Shown here piece after piece: positions 41,956 through 50,839 of a DNA stretch of 64,000 nucleotides. The stretch's first letter is position 1; the number at the start of each line of letters is the position of its first letter. Location: contig JAIEMA010000019.1 in NCBI GenBank assembly GCA_019752535.1, forward strand, positions 124,001 through 188,000, read 5' to 3'. The notes under the pieces were generated by a model. That model searched no databases, was not told the origin of the DNA, and worked only from the letters and a program-made list of their open reading frames with translations. Position numbers and translations under genes: made by a program. This DNA is from Bacteriovoracaceae bacterium (GTDB lineage: Bacteria; Bdellovibrionota; Bacteriovoracia; Bacteriovoracales; Bacteriovoracaceae).

Positions 41956-42771
41956 ATGTTTAAAAAGAACGTCAACTTATTACCCTCAATGAGAATGACT
42001 CCATGGAGAAAAATCTCAGTGGGATCATGGAAGCCCGTAGGTGATTCACAAGTTTACTGTGAACTGGATCTTGATGCCGAGCCAGCGCTCTTATGGCTTG
42101 ATCAAGCGAACTCTGGATCAGAAGAGAAAATTACGATCACTCATTTGGCAGGAAAAGTCTTAGGTCAAGTTTTAAGAGATGTCCCCGATCTTAACAGTAT
42201 TGTTCGTTTTGGAAAAATCTATCCACGGCGTGATGTGGATATTTTCTTCCACGTGGTGCAACCCGATAAAGATCTCTCGGGTCACGTGGTAAGAAGCATT
42301 GATCTTAAATCCTTAAGTGATGTAGCTCGAGAGTTAAATCGTGGCGCCAAAACAATCAAAGAAGGAAAAGATGAGAGCTTCAAGAAAATAAAAAATAGCT
42401 GGAAGTACATTCCTTCGTTTCTGGCGATGACCGTTCTCAATACCATTGGATTTATTTTTTATTCTTGCAACTTCTACATTAAAGGCGCCGGTGTTCCTCG
42501 CGATGCCTTTGGTTCAATGATGCTCACCAATATTGGAAGCCTTGGCTTTGAAAGTGCTTTTGTTCCACTTCCTCCCTACTCAAAAGTTCCATTTGTGGTG
42601 GCCTTGGGAAAAGTGGTTGAGCGTGTATGTGTGGTCGATGGGAAGCCCGCCGTAAAAAAGCGAGTGAGTTTTTGCTGCACCTTTGATCACCGAATTATCG
42701 ATGGAGCTCATGGGGCAGAAATGGCAAAACTGATCGAACGCTATTTCACTAACCCTTTGGAATTGCGCTAA
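41956..42771 (+). CDS. Stand-alone 2-oxoacid dehydrogenase (E2) acyltransferase-type domain protein
   Basis: A 271-residue protein made only of the trimeric CAT-like E2 catalytic domain. Signature: FDHRIIDGAHGAEM near residue 241 (HxxxDG active site), with LTNIGSLGFESAFVPL before it. There is no lipoyl domain and no E1 or E3 gene nearby, unlike PDH or OGDH. A central hydrophobic segment (SFLAMTVLNTIGFIFYS) is unusual for E2. It may transfer an acyl group to an amine or hydroxyl of a lipid. The gene starts at the first base after the hydroxylase stop. Confidence 0.82.
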   Translation: MFKKNVNLLPSMRMTPWRKISVGSWKPVGDSQVYCELDLDAEPALLWLDQANSGSEEKITITHLAGKVLGQVLRDVPDLNSIVRFGKIYPRRDVDIFFHVVQPDKDLSGHVVRSIDLKSLSDVARELNRGAKTIKEGKDESFKKIKNSWKYIPSFLAMTVLNTIGFIFYSCNFYIKGAGVPRDAFGSMMLTNIGSLGFESAFVPLPPYSKVPFVVALGKVVERVCVVDGKPAVKKRVSFCCTFDHRIIDGAHGAEMAKLIERYFTNPLELR

Positions 42772-42809
42772 ATACTCAAGAATTCAGCGAAATTCACCGA
42801 TATCTTCTC

Positions 42810-44021
42810 ATGGTCATACTCTCTGCCCTCTTACTCGTCTTTTCATTCTCAGCTCAAGCGGCAGAGCCAGATATTTACGATGCTTATAACGCCATTTTTG
42901 GTGTTTCAAGCGAGAGTGGAAATATCGCCGTTCAATCTGTCCCCAGTGACCCAGAACTTCTGCAACTCACTGATGGAATTGATGGTCAACTAGAGGCAAC
43001 AGATACTCAAAGCGATTGCTTTAATGGAGTCCCTTCCCCGCTTTCAGATCTCGTGAAGCAACTCGTTCAAGATGTGAAAGATATTGTGACTGATGATCTT
43101 ATGGAAGAAGTGGATGCGCCCCAGTCTGTGGTGAATAAGGCCATTGCTAAAAGCAAGGAGCTTGCTTGTGCAGAGATTATGCTCTTTGTTCAAGTGAATA
43201 AGATCAATGCTGATGTCAACTGCATTAAACGTCCACAGGTTATTCCACCGATACACATGCAAGCCATCAAGTTCCCTGGATTAGCAGAATATAAATCTCA
43301 GATTGAAGAACAAATTGAGAGTTATAAAAAACAATTGGAACAGAATCCTCAAAACTTTACAGCTGACAGTAAAATCAGAAGCCTCACGAAAGATCTTAAC
43401 TGCCTAGTTAATGCCGACTTTGCGAATTTTAATTGTCGCTACATGCATGAAAAAATGTTTTCTCGTGGGAAGTCATCAGTACAAATTGAAATACAGGATC
43501 GAAGTGGCAAATGGTACGAATACAAAAAACTTCAAACTGATTTCTTTAGTGGAAAGCCGGGGCCAAAAACTCAAAAAGGGGATCTTCAAACCCCTGAGGC
43601 CCGCTTCAAACTCAACAGTGTAAATCCCACAAGCAACTATTTCTCCGCTGTTCATATCAACTATGAAGCCTGGAATGAGCGAAACGAACTTCTCGGAGAT
43701 CTCAATCCGACTGGAGTGAACAAAGGTGGAGACATCATGCTCCACGGCCACGCCGGAAGTGTGGGATGTCTTGATATGGGTAATCGTGGTGCACCTTATG
43801 TCACTGCCCTTGTCGATCTGAGCCTCAAGGGTGGCAAGGTTCCAGAAATAGATATTTTTCCCACCGACATGGATTCCGGTGTTGATGAAATCTCGACCTG
43901 GCCTGGGTATCAACAAAATGCCAAGTTTTGGGCAGAACTGAAAAAGCGCTACTGGGAAAAACACGGAGCTAAAGTGAATCGAAGCTTAAAGAGCGTTGAT
44001 GAGATGATTGAGGAAGAATAA
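42810..44021 (+). CDS. L,D-transpeptidase-family protein (YafK-like)
   Basis: A 403-residue exported protein. Signal peptide (MVILSALLLVFSFSAQAA). An N-terminal half without family, followed by a YkuD/YafK-type catalytic domain: DLQTPEARFKLNSV, then GGDIMLHGHAGSVGCLDMGN near residues 310-330 with the catalytic cysteine in SVGCLD. It probably forms or removes cross-links in peptidoglycan. It is the second such enzyme in the window and is much longer than the first at 28.1 kb. Confidence 0.85.
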   Translation: MVILSALLLVFSFSAQAAEPDIYDAYNAIFGVSSESGNIAVQSVPSDPELLQLTDGIDGQLEATDTQSDCFNGVPSPLSDLVKQLVQDVKDIVTDDLMEEVDAPQSVVNKAIAKSKELACAEIMLFVQVNKINADVNCIKRPQVIPPIHMQAIKFPGLAEYKSQIEEQIESYKKQLEQNPQNFTADSKIRSLTKDLNCLVNADFANFNCRYMHEKMFSRGKSSVQIEIQDRSGKWYEYKKLQTDFFSGKPGPKTQKGDLQTPEARFKLNSVNPTSNYFSAVHINYEAWNERNELLGDLNPTGVNKGGDIMLHGHAGSVGCLDMGNRGAPYVTALVDLSLKGGKVPEIDIFPTDMDSGVDEISTWPGYQQNAKFWAELKKRYWEKHGAKVNRSLKSVDEMIEEE

Positions 44022-44025
44022 AGCT

Positions 44026-44643
44026 CTAGTTGGTTTTGTTTTGTTTGGTATGAGGCGGGATTTTAAATTCAAAATGATTTACGGCATGACTCACATTTGA
44101 CTTGAAATTGCTAAACTTGAAATTTAGTTTTTTTCCATCCAGATGAACCAATTCCAACTGATTAAATCCTGCCAACGTAGTGACCTTACTCGCCTCTGAA
44201 GTTTGAGAGGTGAGAGTCGCTTCTTGAAGTTGGAGTTGTTTTTTAGTTTTCTCTGCAAATTTTAGAAACAATTTATCGGCTTTCATCGTTACAGAAAATG
44301 CCTCGTTCCCCTTTAATCCCTTCTTCAGGGAGTCTAGGAACTTTGTCAGCGCTAAATCCTTAGATGACTGAATGACAACTTGACCTTCTTCACCCTCAAT
44401 AAAGGGAGCAGTGTAATACCAGCTCGTCTTGGCATTCGCGACAAAAGTTGAGGGATCTGGATTTAAAACTTCAAGGCGTATTTGTTTTGGATATTTGTAA
44501 TCAATTTTCCCAAAACTTTTTTTTATTTTTCCAGAAGCTGCACTCTTAAAACTCTCCTCATAATCTGTAGAAAATGAAGTGGGCAAAAAATCTTCTGCGA
44601 ATAGCGAGAAAGAAATTAAATAAAAAAATATAAAAAGTTTCAA
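44026..44643 (-). CDS. lolA: Outer-membrane lipoprotein carrier protein LolA
   Basis: A 205-residue periplasmic chaperone that carries lipoproteins to the outer membrane. Signal peptide MKLFIFFYLISFSLFA; the mature protein has the LolA pattern SGKIKKSFGKIDYKYPKQIRLEV then TSWYYTAPFIEGEEGQVV. The start codon is assigned as TTG at 44643: the longer GTG-started frame (44673) begins inside the smc terminator and would put ten residues before the signal peptide. AAGGCGA lies at a suitable distance. It follows smc on the same strand. Confidence 0.78.
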   Translation of the reverse strand: MKLFIFFYLISFSLFAEDFLPTSFSTDYEESFKSAASGKIKKSFGKIDYKYPKQIRLEVLNPDPSTFVANAKTSWYYTAPFIEGEEGQVVIQSSKDLALTKFLDSLKKGLKGNEAFSVTMKADKLFLKFAEKTKKQLQLQEATLTSQTSEASKVTTLAGFNQLELVHLDGKKLNFKFSNFKSNVSHAVNHFEFKIPPHTKQNKTN

Positions 44644-44654
44644 ATCGATCGCCT

Positions 44655-44697
44655 TAAAAAAGGAGGGGAACACTTACTCTTCCTGAGAGTATTCCCC
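44655..44697 (-). terminator. Intrinsic terminator after smc
   Basis: On the minus strand, GGGGAA-TACTCT / AGAGTA-TTCCCC with a CAGGA loop and an AGTG bulge, then a T6 run. It sits between the smc stop and the lolA start, so lolA would need read-through or its own promoter. Confidence 0.82.
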
Positions 44698-44706
44698 AAC
44701 CAACCA

Positions 44707-47700
44707 TTAGTGGAGTTGAACAGATACAGCTTTTGAGACTCCAGGCTCTTGCATAGTGACACCATAAAGCGTGTCATTAAGCTCCATTGTTTTTTTATTG
44801 TGCGTAATGAGAATAAATTGTGTTTCACCACTCATCTCTCTCAAGAGTTCATTGAAGCGACCCACGTTCGCATCATCCAGAGGAGCGTCCACCTCATCCA
44901 ATAAACAGAACGGTGAAGGCTTCACAAGGAAGATTGAGAAGATCAAAGACACGGCCGTCATGGCTTTTTCACCACCCGACATCAATGTAATGGACTGCAT
45001 CTTCTTCCCTGGAGGCTGAGCAATAATATCGACACCTGCTTCAGGAGAATCGATATCACCCGTCATATCAAGGCGAGCTGAACCACCACCGAAGATGATT
45101 GGGAACACTTTGCTAAAGCGCTCATTCACCTCATGGAAAGCTTCCTTGAAACGTTCACGGGACTTCTCATCAATGTGCATAATCGCCGTTTGCAGGTCGG
45201 CGAGGCTCCGCTTGAGCTCTTCTTCTTGGGTCTTTAAGAAATCGTGGCGTAATTTTTGGCGGTCGTAATCCTCGATCGCCTGCCAGTTGATTTCTCCTAA
45301 TCTGTTAAATTCAGTACGACACTCTTTAAGTTTTTCGCGATAATCACGAACTTCAGCAGGGTATCTCTTTGTGAACTCCCACTCTTCACGTGTCACAGTC
45401 ACAGGGCCCTCTTCACCTTCCATCAAATACATCGCCGAGAGATCCGCCAGACCAGAGAGCTTCTCTGTCGTGAGTTCCAAGTGATTCATGATCACAAAAC
45501 GTAAATCTACGCGGTGTTTTTCAAACGCGTTTTTAACGAGAATTTCTTCTTCGGTAAGAATCTGTTGTTGACGCAGTTCAAGTTCAACATTTTCTTTCTC
45601 AAGCTTATTGAGTTTAGCCGTCGCATCCTTGAGCTCAGTTTCCTTATCCTGCATACCAAGTAGGATCTGAGACAATTGATCTTTAAGAAGACTTAAGAAT
45701 TGCTCTTTATCGGCCAATTGCTCAGCGAGAACGAGATTCTCTTCCTCACCTTGCTCAACCTCAGTTTCTGCTTGCTGCATTTCTTCTTCAGCGAGTGCTA
45801 ACTGAAGCTTATTCTGCTCAGCTTTTTGATTGAGGCGTTCAAGCTGGCCTTCAGTATCAGAAATTTGAGAGCGAAGAGACTTAAGTTGTTGCTCATAAGA
45901 TTGAGCTTTCACTTTAAGCTCTAAGAGCTCATCTCTCTCATTTTCATAGCTGATCTTAAGGTCGATATGGCGAGACTCAATCTCTTCCATATGAGCCGCA
46001 CTGTTTTGATGACGCTCATCAATGGCTTTCTTTTCACGAGCAATTTTCTCTTCTGACTCTAAAAGAGCTAGTCGAAGTGAGGACGTCTCAGATTTGCGAT
46101 TTTGCAGAATTTCTAGGCGAGATGAACTCGTCCCAAAAGTTTTCTCTTTTGAATCTAGACTTGCCTTAACCGAAGCGTGAACAGTGGCGGCTTCTTGTTG
46201 GCCAGAAAGAAGAGCTTCGAGTTTAGCTTTTTCTGCAATGAGCATTTCTTCTTTAGCCATTAACTTAGATTCAAGATCTGCAAATACGACTTTTTTCTCC
46301 TCAAGATCAATTGAGAGTTTTTCAATCAATCCATTTCTCTCCACAACGCCCATACCCTGCTCAGACTCTGGCAGACGGCGAAGACCATAGGTGATGGTAT
46401 TGAGAGATTTCTTAATTAACGTTTTGCCATCAAGGCTTACTATGCCTTTAAAACCAATGGCCGGATTCACAAGAGCAGCAGTCTCTTCATTTAAGTTACT
46501 TGCAATGAAGTAGCCTGAAAGGAGTTTGTTTAATGAAGTCTTGAAAGATTCATCAGTGCACTTAACCACTTCCGCTAGTGGTCGCACACCTGTAAGTGCC
46601 AATGAGAGTCTCTCCGAAGTTTCTGCAGAGATCACATCTTCTGTAGTGAAAATGATATCAGCTACTTGATGAAAATTATTTCCAAGATCAGCAATGATCT
46701 CTTTTCCTGAAGCAATAAGAACACTATCAAGGGCGTCAGAGAGAAGTTCTTCAACGGCTGCCGCATAACCTTCTTCACATTGAATCAGTCGACCCAAGAC
46801 TTCGATTCCACCTTGAGGATGAGCAGCAACTAAGTTTTGTGCACCTAATTTCTTTCCTTCGGCTTGCTGATTTACTTCTATAAGGGAGTCACGTTTACTT
46901 TCAGTTTGAATAATCTCACGCTGAAGATTACGGATTTCACCATCAAGCACTTTCACTTCAGAATTAAGAGTTTCAACTAAAGTCTTAAGTTCTGGGATTT
47001 TGACTTGAATCTCTTCCAATGCTGCTTTAGCGAGATTGAAACGCTCTCTCTCTTTGATTAAATCATCACGTGAAGTTGAGTCTTGCTTCTCAAGAACTTC
47101 AATCTCAGCTGCAATATCTTGGAGAAGTCGAGAGTACTCCTCAATCTTAGATGTGTTTCTAAATTGTTGTTGATCTAGGGCCGACAGCTCATCTTTCGCT
47201 GAAGTTGCATTTTTACGTGCTGCCTGAAGCTCTTCTTCAAGATCAATCAGTTGTTGCTTTAAAAGCTCTGAGCGCTCTTCACGTTCAGAAAAATCCATGG
47301 CGCCGTAGTCGGTTCCTTCCAACTCAGAAAGCTGTGTGCTGAGCTCTTCTGCGCGCCTAGTCCTATTTTCAGTGTCTACTTCTAATTCTTCATTTTCTTT
47401 TATACGAGTCGCAATGAGCTTCTCTTTCTCTGCAATCGCACGCTTCAGATGCTTCATTTTTTCTTCTGAAGCGGCCAATTGGCGTGAATGCGTGTTGAAA
47501 TCTTCTTGCGCATCGTTGATCTTATCCATCGCATCGGCTTTCTGCACTCGCTCATCTTCTAAGAGAAGATCAAGTTGCTGACGACGAAGCGTGAGTTGTT
47601 CTATTTCAATGGCTCTCTCTTCTAAAATTCTGTCTGCATTCGTCCAGTCTTGAAGGAATTCAAATTCCTTATGAGCATCCGTAATCAGTTCGTAGCGCTT

Positions 47701-48384
47701 GATACGCTCTCTTAAACTTCTCGCTCTCTCAGCTTTCTCGGCCTGCTTCTCAAGATTTTTTAAATTTTTATAAATTTCTGCTTGAAGATCTTCAAGGCGA
47801 GCCAGGTTTTGCTGAGTGAGTTCAATCTTCTTAAGCGAGTCACGTTTTCTGAGTTTAAACTTTGTGATCCCTGCCACTTCTTCAATCATTGTCCGGCGCT
47901 CTTCAGGTTTAGCCTGAACGAGTTTATTGATTTCACCTTGAGCAATAATTGAATAAGACTTTGCGCCTGCTCCAGTGTCCATGAAAACTTCATGAATATC
48001 TTTTAAACGAGCGGGCTCACCGTTAATACGATATTCCGTTTCACCGTTACGATACAATTTTCTTGTGAGTTGAATCTCAGCTGGCTTGGCCACAGTTCCG
48101 CTAATATGAATGTGTTTGCCATTGGTATTTTCAAGAACAAGTGTGACTTCAGCAAAACTGGCCGGAGAATATTTTGACGATCCAGCGAAGATCAAATCCT
48201 TCATGTTCGTGCCACGCAAATGCTTAGCCGATTGTTCTCCCATCACCCAGAAGAGAGCATCCACGATATTTGATTTGCCACAACCATTGGGACCGACGAT
48301 GCCTGTGATGCCATCATCAAACTCAATAGTGGTGCGATCTTTAAAAGATTTGAATCCCTGAATGTATAAACGAACGAGTTTCAT
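44707..48384 (-). CDS. smc: Chromosome segregation protein SMC
   Basis: A 1225-residue ATPase of the condensin complex. Walker A is GPNGCGKSNIVDALFW near residue 32. The first long coiled coil runs about 165-500, the hinge (GGIEVLGRLIQCEEGYAAAVEEL) about 520-640, the second coil about 680-1010, and the C-terminal head has the ABC signature LMSGGEKAMTAVSL and Walker B FCLLDEVDAPLDDAN. It compacts and segregates the chromosome with ScpA/ScpB, which are not in this window. Usual length for bacteria is 1150-1200. Confidence 0.98.
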   Translation of the reverse strand: MKLVRLYIQGFKSFKDRTTIEFDDGITGIVGPNGCGKSNIVDALFWVMGEQSAKHLRGTNMKDLIFAGSSKYSPASFAEVTLVLENTNGKHIHISGTVAKPAEIQLTRKLYRNGETEYRINGEPARLKDIHEVFMDTGAGAKSYSIIAQGEINKLVQAKPEERRTMIEEVAGITKFKLRKRDSLKKIELTQQNLARLEDLQAEIYKNLKNLEKQAEKAERARSLRERIKRYELITDAHKEFEFLQDWTNADRILEERAIEIEQLTLRRQQLDLLLEDERVQKADAMDKINDAQEDFNTHSRQLAASEEKMKHLKRAIAEKEKLIATRIKENEELEVDTENRTRRAEELSTQLSELEGTDYGAMDFSEREERSELLKQQLIDLEEELQAARKNATSAKDELSALDQQQFRNTSKIEEYSRLLQDIAAEIEVLEKQDSTSRDDLIKERERFNLAKAALEEIQVKIPELKTLVETLNSEVKVLDGEIRNLQREIIQTESKRDSLIEVNQQAEGKKLGAQNLVAAHPQGGIEVLGRLIQCEEGYAAAVEELLSDALDSVLIASGKEIIADLGNNFHQVADIIFTTEDVISAETSERLSLALTGVRPLAEVVKCTDESFKTSLNKLLSGYFIASNLNEETAALVNPAIGFKGIVSLDGKTLIKKSLNTITYGLRRLPESEQGMGVVERNGLIEKLSIDLEEKKVVFADLESKLMAKEEMLIAEKAKLEALLSGQQEAATVHASVKASLDSKEKTFGTSSSRLEILQNRKSETSSLRLALLESEEKIAREKKAIDERHQNSAAHMEEIESRHIDLKISYENERDELLELKVKAQSYEQQLKSLRSQISDTEGQLERLNQKAEQNKLQLALAEEEMQQAETEVEQGEEENLVLAEQLADKEQFLSLLKDQLSQILLGMQDKETELKDATAKLNKLEKENVELELRQQQILTEEEILVKNAFEKHRVDLRFVIMNHLELTTEKLSGLADLSAMYLMEGEEGPVTVTREEWEFTKRYPAEVRDYREKLKECRTEFNRLGEINWQAIEDYDRQKLRHDFLKTQEEELKRSLADLQTAIMHIDEKSRERFKEAFHEVNERFSKVFPIIFGGGSARLDMTGDIDSPEAGVDIIAQPPGKKMQSITLMSGGEKAMTAVSLIFSIFLVKPSPFCLLDEVDAPLDDANVGRFNELLREMSGETQFILITHNKKTMELNDTLYGVTMQEPGVSKAVSVQLH

Positions 48385-48705
48385 TTATGTCTTCCTCTCA
48401 ATGGTCGGTGTGTGCAATCAAACTTAACGGCGTCCTGCTTTGGATTTGAATGTGAGGATAGTCTCGCCTGAGCTGTTTCATCTTGTCTAGCATTTCATCG
48501 GGGCGGCCTGTTGGCCTAAATTACATTGCGCGCAATAGAGTGAGACACTGTAAGCTCTTGTGCCTAACTTTTGACACCTATTAAATAGATCTCCTTGCTA
48601 AGCTTTAGTTATTTAATACTAATCACACGTCGCATTATAAATTTATAATATAAAATAGCATTATTATCTTATTTTATTAGATTTTTTATGGTGAATATTT
48701 AACCA
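48385..48705. other. Intergenic region between smc and lrp-like genes
   Basis: Holds the divergent promoters and possibly a decayed small minus-strand gene. On the minus strand one frame reads CQKLGTRAYSVSLYCAQCNLG (a zinc-ribbon-like CxxC) and stops; the adjacent frame continues as RPDEMLDKMKQLRRDYPHIQ and stops 19 bases before smc. The last 110 bases before the regulator gene are about 80% A+T, which fits a strong or H-NS-like-bound promoter. No complete gene. Confidence 0.4.
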
Positions 48706-49179
48706 ATGGATTCTCTTGATCTCACCCTCTTGGGTGAACTGATGAAAAAAGGCAGATCTTCCTGGGCCGACTTGGCCCACAAAGTGGGTTTATCCTCACC
48801 AGGACTTCTTGACCGAATTCGCCGCCTAGAAGAGAAAAAAATTATTCTTGGTTATCGCGCTATCGTGTCCCCTGAGGCTCTTGGTCTAAACACCACGGCC
48901 TTTGTCAGCGTCTCGCTCGATAAACCCAGCCATCGAAGTGCTTTTCTAAAAAAGATAAAATCATTTCCCGAGATCCAAGAATGTCATCGTATTACCGGAG
49001 ATTTTGATTTCTTGCTTAAGATTAGATGCTTTCAAACTAGAGATCTTGATCAGCTGGTCAATTTAGGGATTAAGTCCTTAAGTGGCGTGAGCAAAACACA
49101 AACGATCATTGTCATGGGAACTGAGAAAGAAACGAGTGAGCTTCCTATTCCAAATATTGAAGAAAGCGAGACTGCTTAA
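48706..49179 (+). CDS. Lrp/AsnC-family transcriptional regulator
   Basis: A 157-residue regulator: winged HTH at residues 5-60 (MKKGRSSWADLAHKVGLSSPGLLDRIRRLE, about 13-42) and a RAM/AsnC ligand-binding domain from about 67 (TTAFVSVSLDKPS then CHRITGDFDFLLKIRC). It senses an amino acid and commonly controls an adjacent exporter; the LysE-type gene follows 3 bases after its stop, which matches. Confidence 0.94.
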   Translation: MDSLDLTLLGELMKKGRSSWADLAHKVGLSSPGLLDRIRRLEEKKIILGYRAIVSPEALGLNTTAFVSVSLDKPSHRSAFLKKIKSFPEIQECHRITGDFDFLLKIRCFQTRDLDQLVNLGIKSLSGVSKTQTIIVMGTEKETSELPIPNIEESETA

Positions 49180-49181
49180 AA

Positions 49182-49811
49182 ATGGATCTAGAATTATTTC
49201 TCAAAGGGATGGTTTTAGGGATTGCTGTAGCCGCTCCAGTTGGCCCCATAGGCCTTCTCTGTATGGATCGCTCCCTTCGTCATGGAAAACTCTCTGGATT
49301 TGTGACTGGCATGGGGGCCGCCTTAGCTGACACTCTTTACGGGGCTATAGCCACCATTGGTATTTCTGGAGTGTTGGTTTTCTTAAAAGGACATGAAAGA
49401 GAGTTGCGCTTCATTGGAGGTCTGCTTCTCGTTTTTGTTTCTTGGAGAATGTATCGAACTCCACCCCCAAAACTTGAGGCAAGGCAGCCGGGACAAAAAA
49501 GACCGTTAGCCAGATTATTCTCAGAATCTTTTTTTCTTACTCTTTCAAATCCTATGACTATATTAGGTTTTATGGCCGTCTATGCAGGCTTGGGACTGAG
49601 AGCTGAAGGAGCACATGAGGTGTCTACTATTTTAGGTGGAGTCTTCTTTGGATCGTCGCTGTGGTGGCTTTCACTGAGCAGTATGACAGTGGTGATGAAA
49701 CATAAGCTATCACCCAATTTTGTGAGTTTATTTACCAAGCGAGCTGCCATTGCCATTTGTTTATTTGGCCTAGCAGCTCTGGCTCAATCACTATTTCAAT
49801 TTAAAATCTAG
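49182..49811 (+). CDS. LysE-family amino acid exporter
   Basis: A 209-residue translocator with six hydrophobic segments. The N-terminus GIAVAAPVGPIGLLCMDRSLRHG is diagnostic for LysE/RhtB, and SFFLTLSNPMTILGF in the middle is the family's conserved NP segment. It exports amino acids or derivatives, substrate not predicted. Coupled to the Lrp-type regulator. Its last 21 bases overlap the convergent hydrolase gene. Confidence 0.93.
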   Translation: MDLELFLKGMVLGIAVAAPVGPIGLLCMDRSLRHGKLSGFVTGMGAALADTLYGAIATIGISGVLVFLKGHERELRFIGGLLLVFVSWRMYRTPPPKLEARQPGQKRPLARLFSESFFLTLSNPMTILGFMAVYAGLGLRAEGAHEVSTILGGVFFGSSLWWLSLSSMTVVMKHKLSPNFVSLFTKRAAIAICLFGLAALAQSLFQFKI

Positions 49812-50744
49812 AAAGTCTTTTATTTTATCAAAATCAATTGTCGCTAAACGAATAAGACCATCGATATGAGTTCCAGGTGAGAACAAATGATACTCTGGAG
49901 AACCAAAAGCTTTATAAGTTTGCAGTTGATACTCGTAGGGAACACTTCTATCCCACGCGGCCATCACGAAATAAAGTCTCTCCGGCTTCACTCTGCTAGC
50001 AAAGAAGAGAGGGTCATACTTCACAACTTTTCTTAATTGAGCTTCATAATCATCAGAAGAAATATCTTTAAGTGCTGCAAATCTTCTCCAACGTAGAAGG
50101 GCCACACGAGGATAAATACTATTCGTCAGAATTCCCGGCATATTCCCTGCGCCCACAGCAACAATAACTGCTTTAAGTCTCTGTGCTTCTACTGAAGCCA
50201 TCAATGAAGCCGTGATGCCACCAAGGCTGTGACCAAAGAGAGCAAGCTTCGTTTTATAAACTCTTGCATCCGATTGCGCCCAATCCATAATTGTTCTGAT
50301 GGTTAAAATCGTATGCCTTAAAACTTTATCCTCATGACCCCAACCTGGCAGATCACTTGGTTGAGAGTTATCATTGGCATCAATCACCGCCACCGCGTAA
50401 TCGGCCTTACACAGCTGGTAAGCAATCGTCGGCTCAAGCGGCGTGATTCTTTCAATCGTTGGAAGCACCATCACTAAAGGGTGCTTCTTTTCTGCATTTG
50501 GAGTGACTAGGGTGAAAGAAAAATTCCAATTCTTCCCTTCAGCTGATCTCACTTTCAAAGTAAGTTCAGAAACGAGGCAGCCAAAAGCTTCATAAGATTT
50601 TGACTCTTTTACTTTTCCATCCCAGGCCAGTGGCGTGAGCTCCGCAAACCTTTGCTTTATTTCAGCTTCACTGATTTTATTCCACGGCGCAGCATAGAGA
50701 GGAAGACTTAAAAAAACGAGAAGATACAAAATATGTTTATTCAT
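49791..50744 (-). CDS. Secreted alpha/beta hydrolase
   Basis: A 317-residue exported hydrolase. Signal peptide (MNKHILYLLVFLSLPLYA). The nucleophile elbow is LALFGHSLGGITASL near residue 170 (GxSxG), the acid is likely in MAAWDRSVPYEY near 270, and the histidine is likely in FSPGTHIDG near 297. It resembles dienelactone-hydrolase or acetyl-xylan-type esterases; substrate unknown. It faces the LysE gene and lies upstream, divergently, of the sulfation island. Confidence 0.82.
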   Translation of the reverse strand: MNKHILYLLVFLSLPLYAAPWNKISEAEIKQRFAELTPLAWDGKVKESKSYEAFGCLVSELTLKVRSAEGKNWNFSFTLVTPNAEKKHPLVMVLPTIERITPLEPTIAYQLCKADYAVAVIDANDNSQPSDLPGWGHEDKVLRHTILTIRTIMDWAQSDARVYKTKLALFGHSLGGITASLMASVEAQRLKAVIVAVGAGNMPGILTNSIYPRVALLRWRRFAALKDISSDDYEAQLRKVVKYDPLFFASRVKPERLYFVMAAWDRSVPYEYQLQTYKAFGSPEYHLFSPGTHIDGLIRLATIDFDKIKDFLDFKLK

Positions 50745-50839
50745 GAATCTGAGAAGACCATAGCTCTAATCTAATTGTCCATCTCTGGCTTCTTTTCTGA
50801 TCTAAGATACAATAAAGATAAAGAATATTAGGGGTTTAG

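Noticed and set aside
43476-43964. 162-codon open frame antisense to the L,D-transpeptidase
   Set aside because: The sense strand codes the YkuD catalytic motif; the antisense frame has no ribosome site.
44707-48384. Repeated Glu/Lys/Leu-rich sequence as a tandem DNA repeat
   Set aside because: It is the SMC coiled coil; the repetition is at the heptad level and there is no DNA-level repeat unit.
48706-49811. AsnC regulator controlling asnB
   Set aside because: asnB is 35 kb away; the directly adjacent LysE exporter is the better target.
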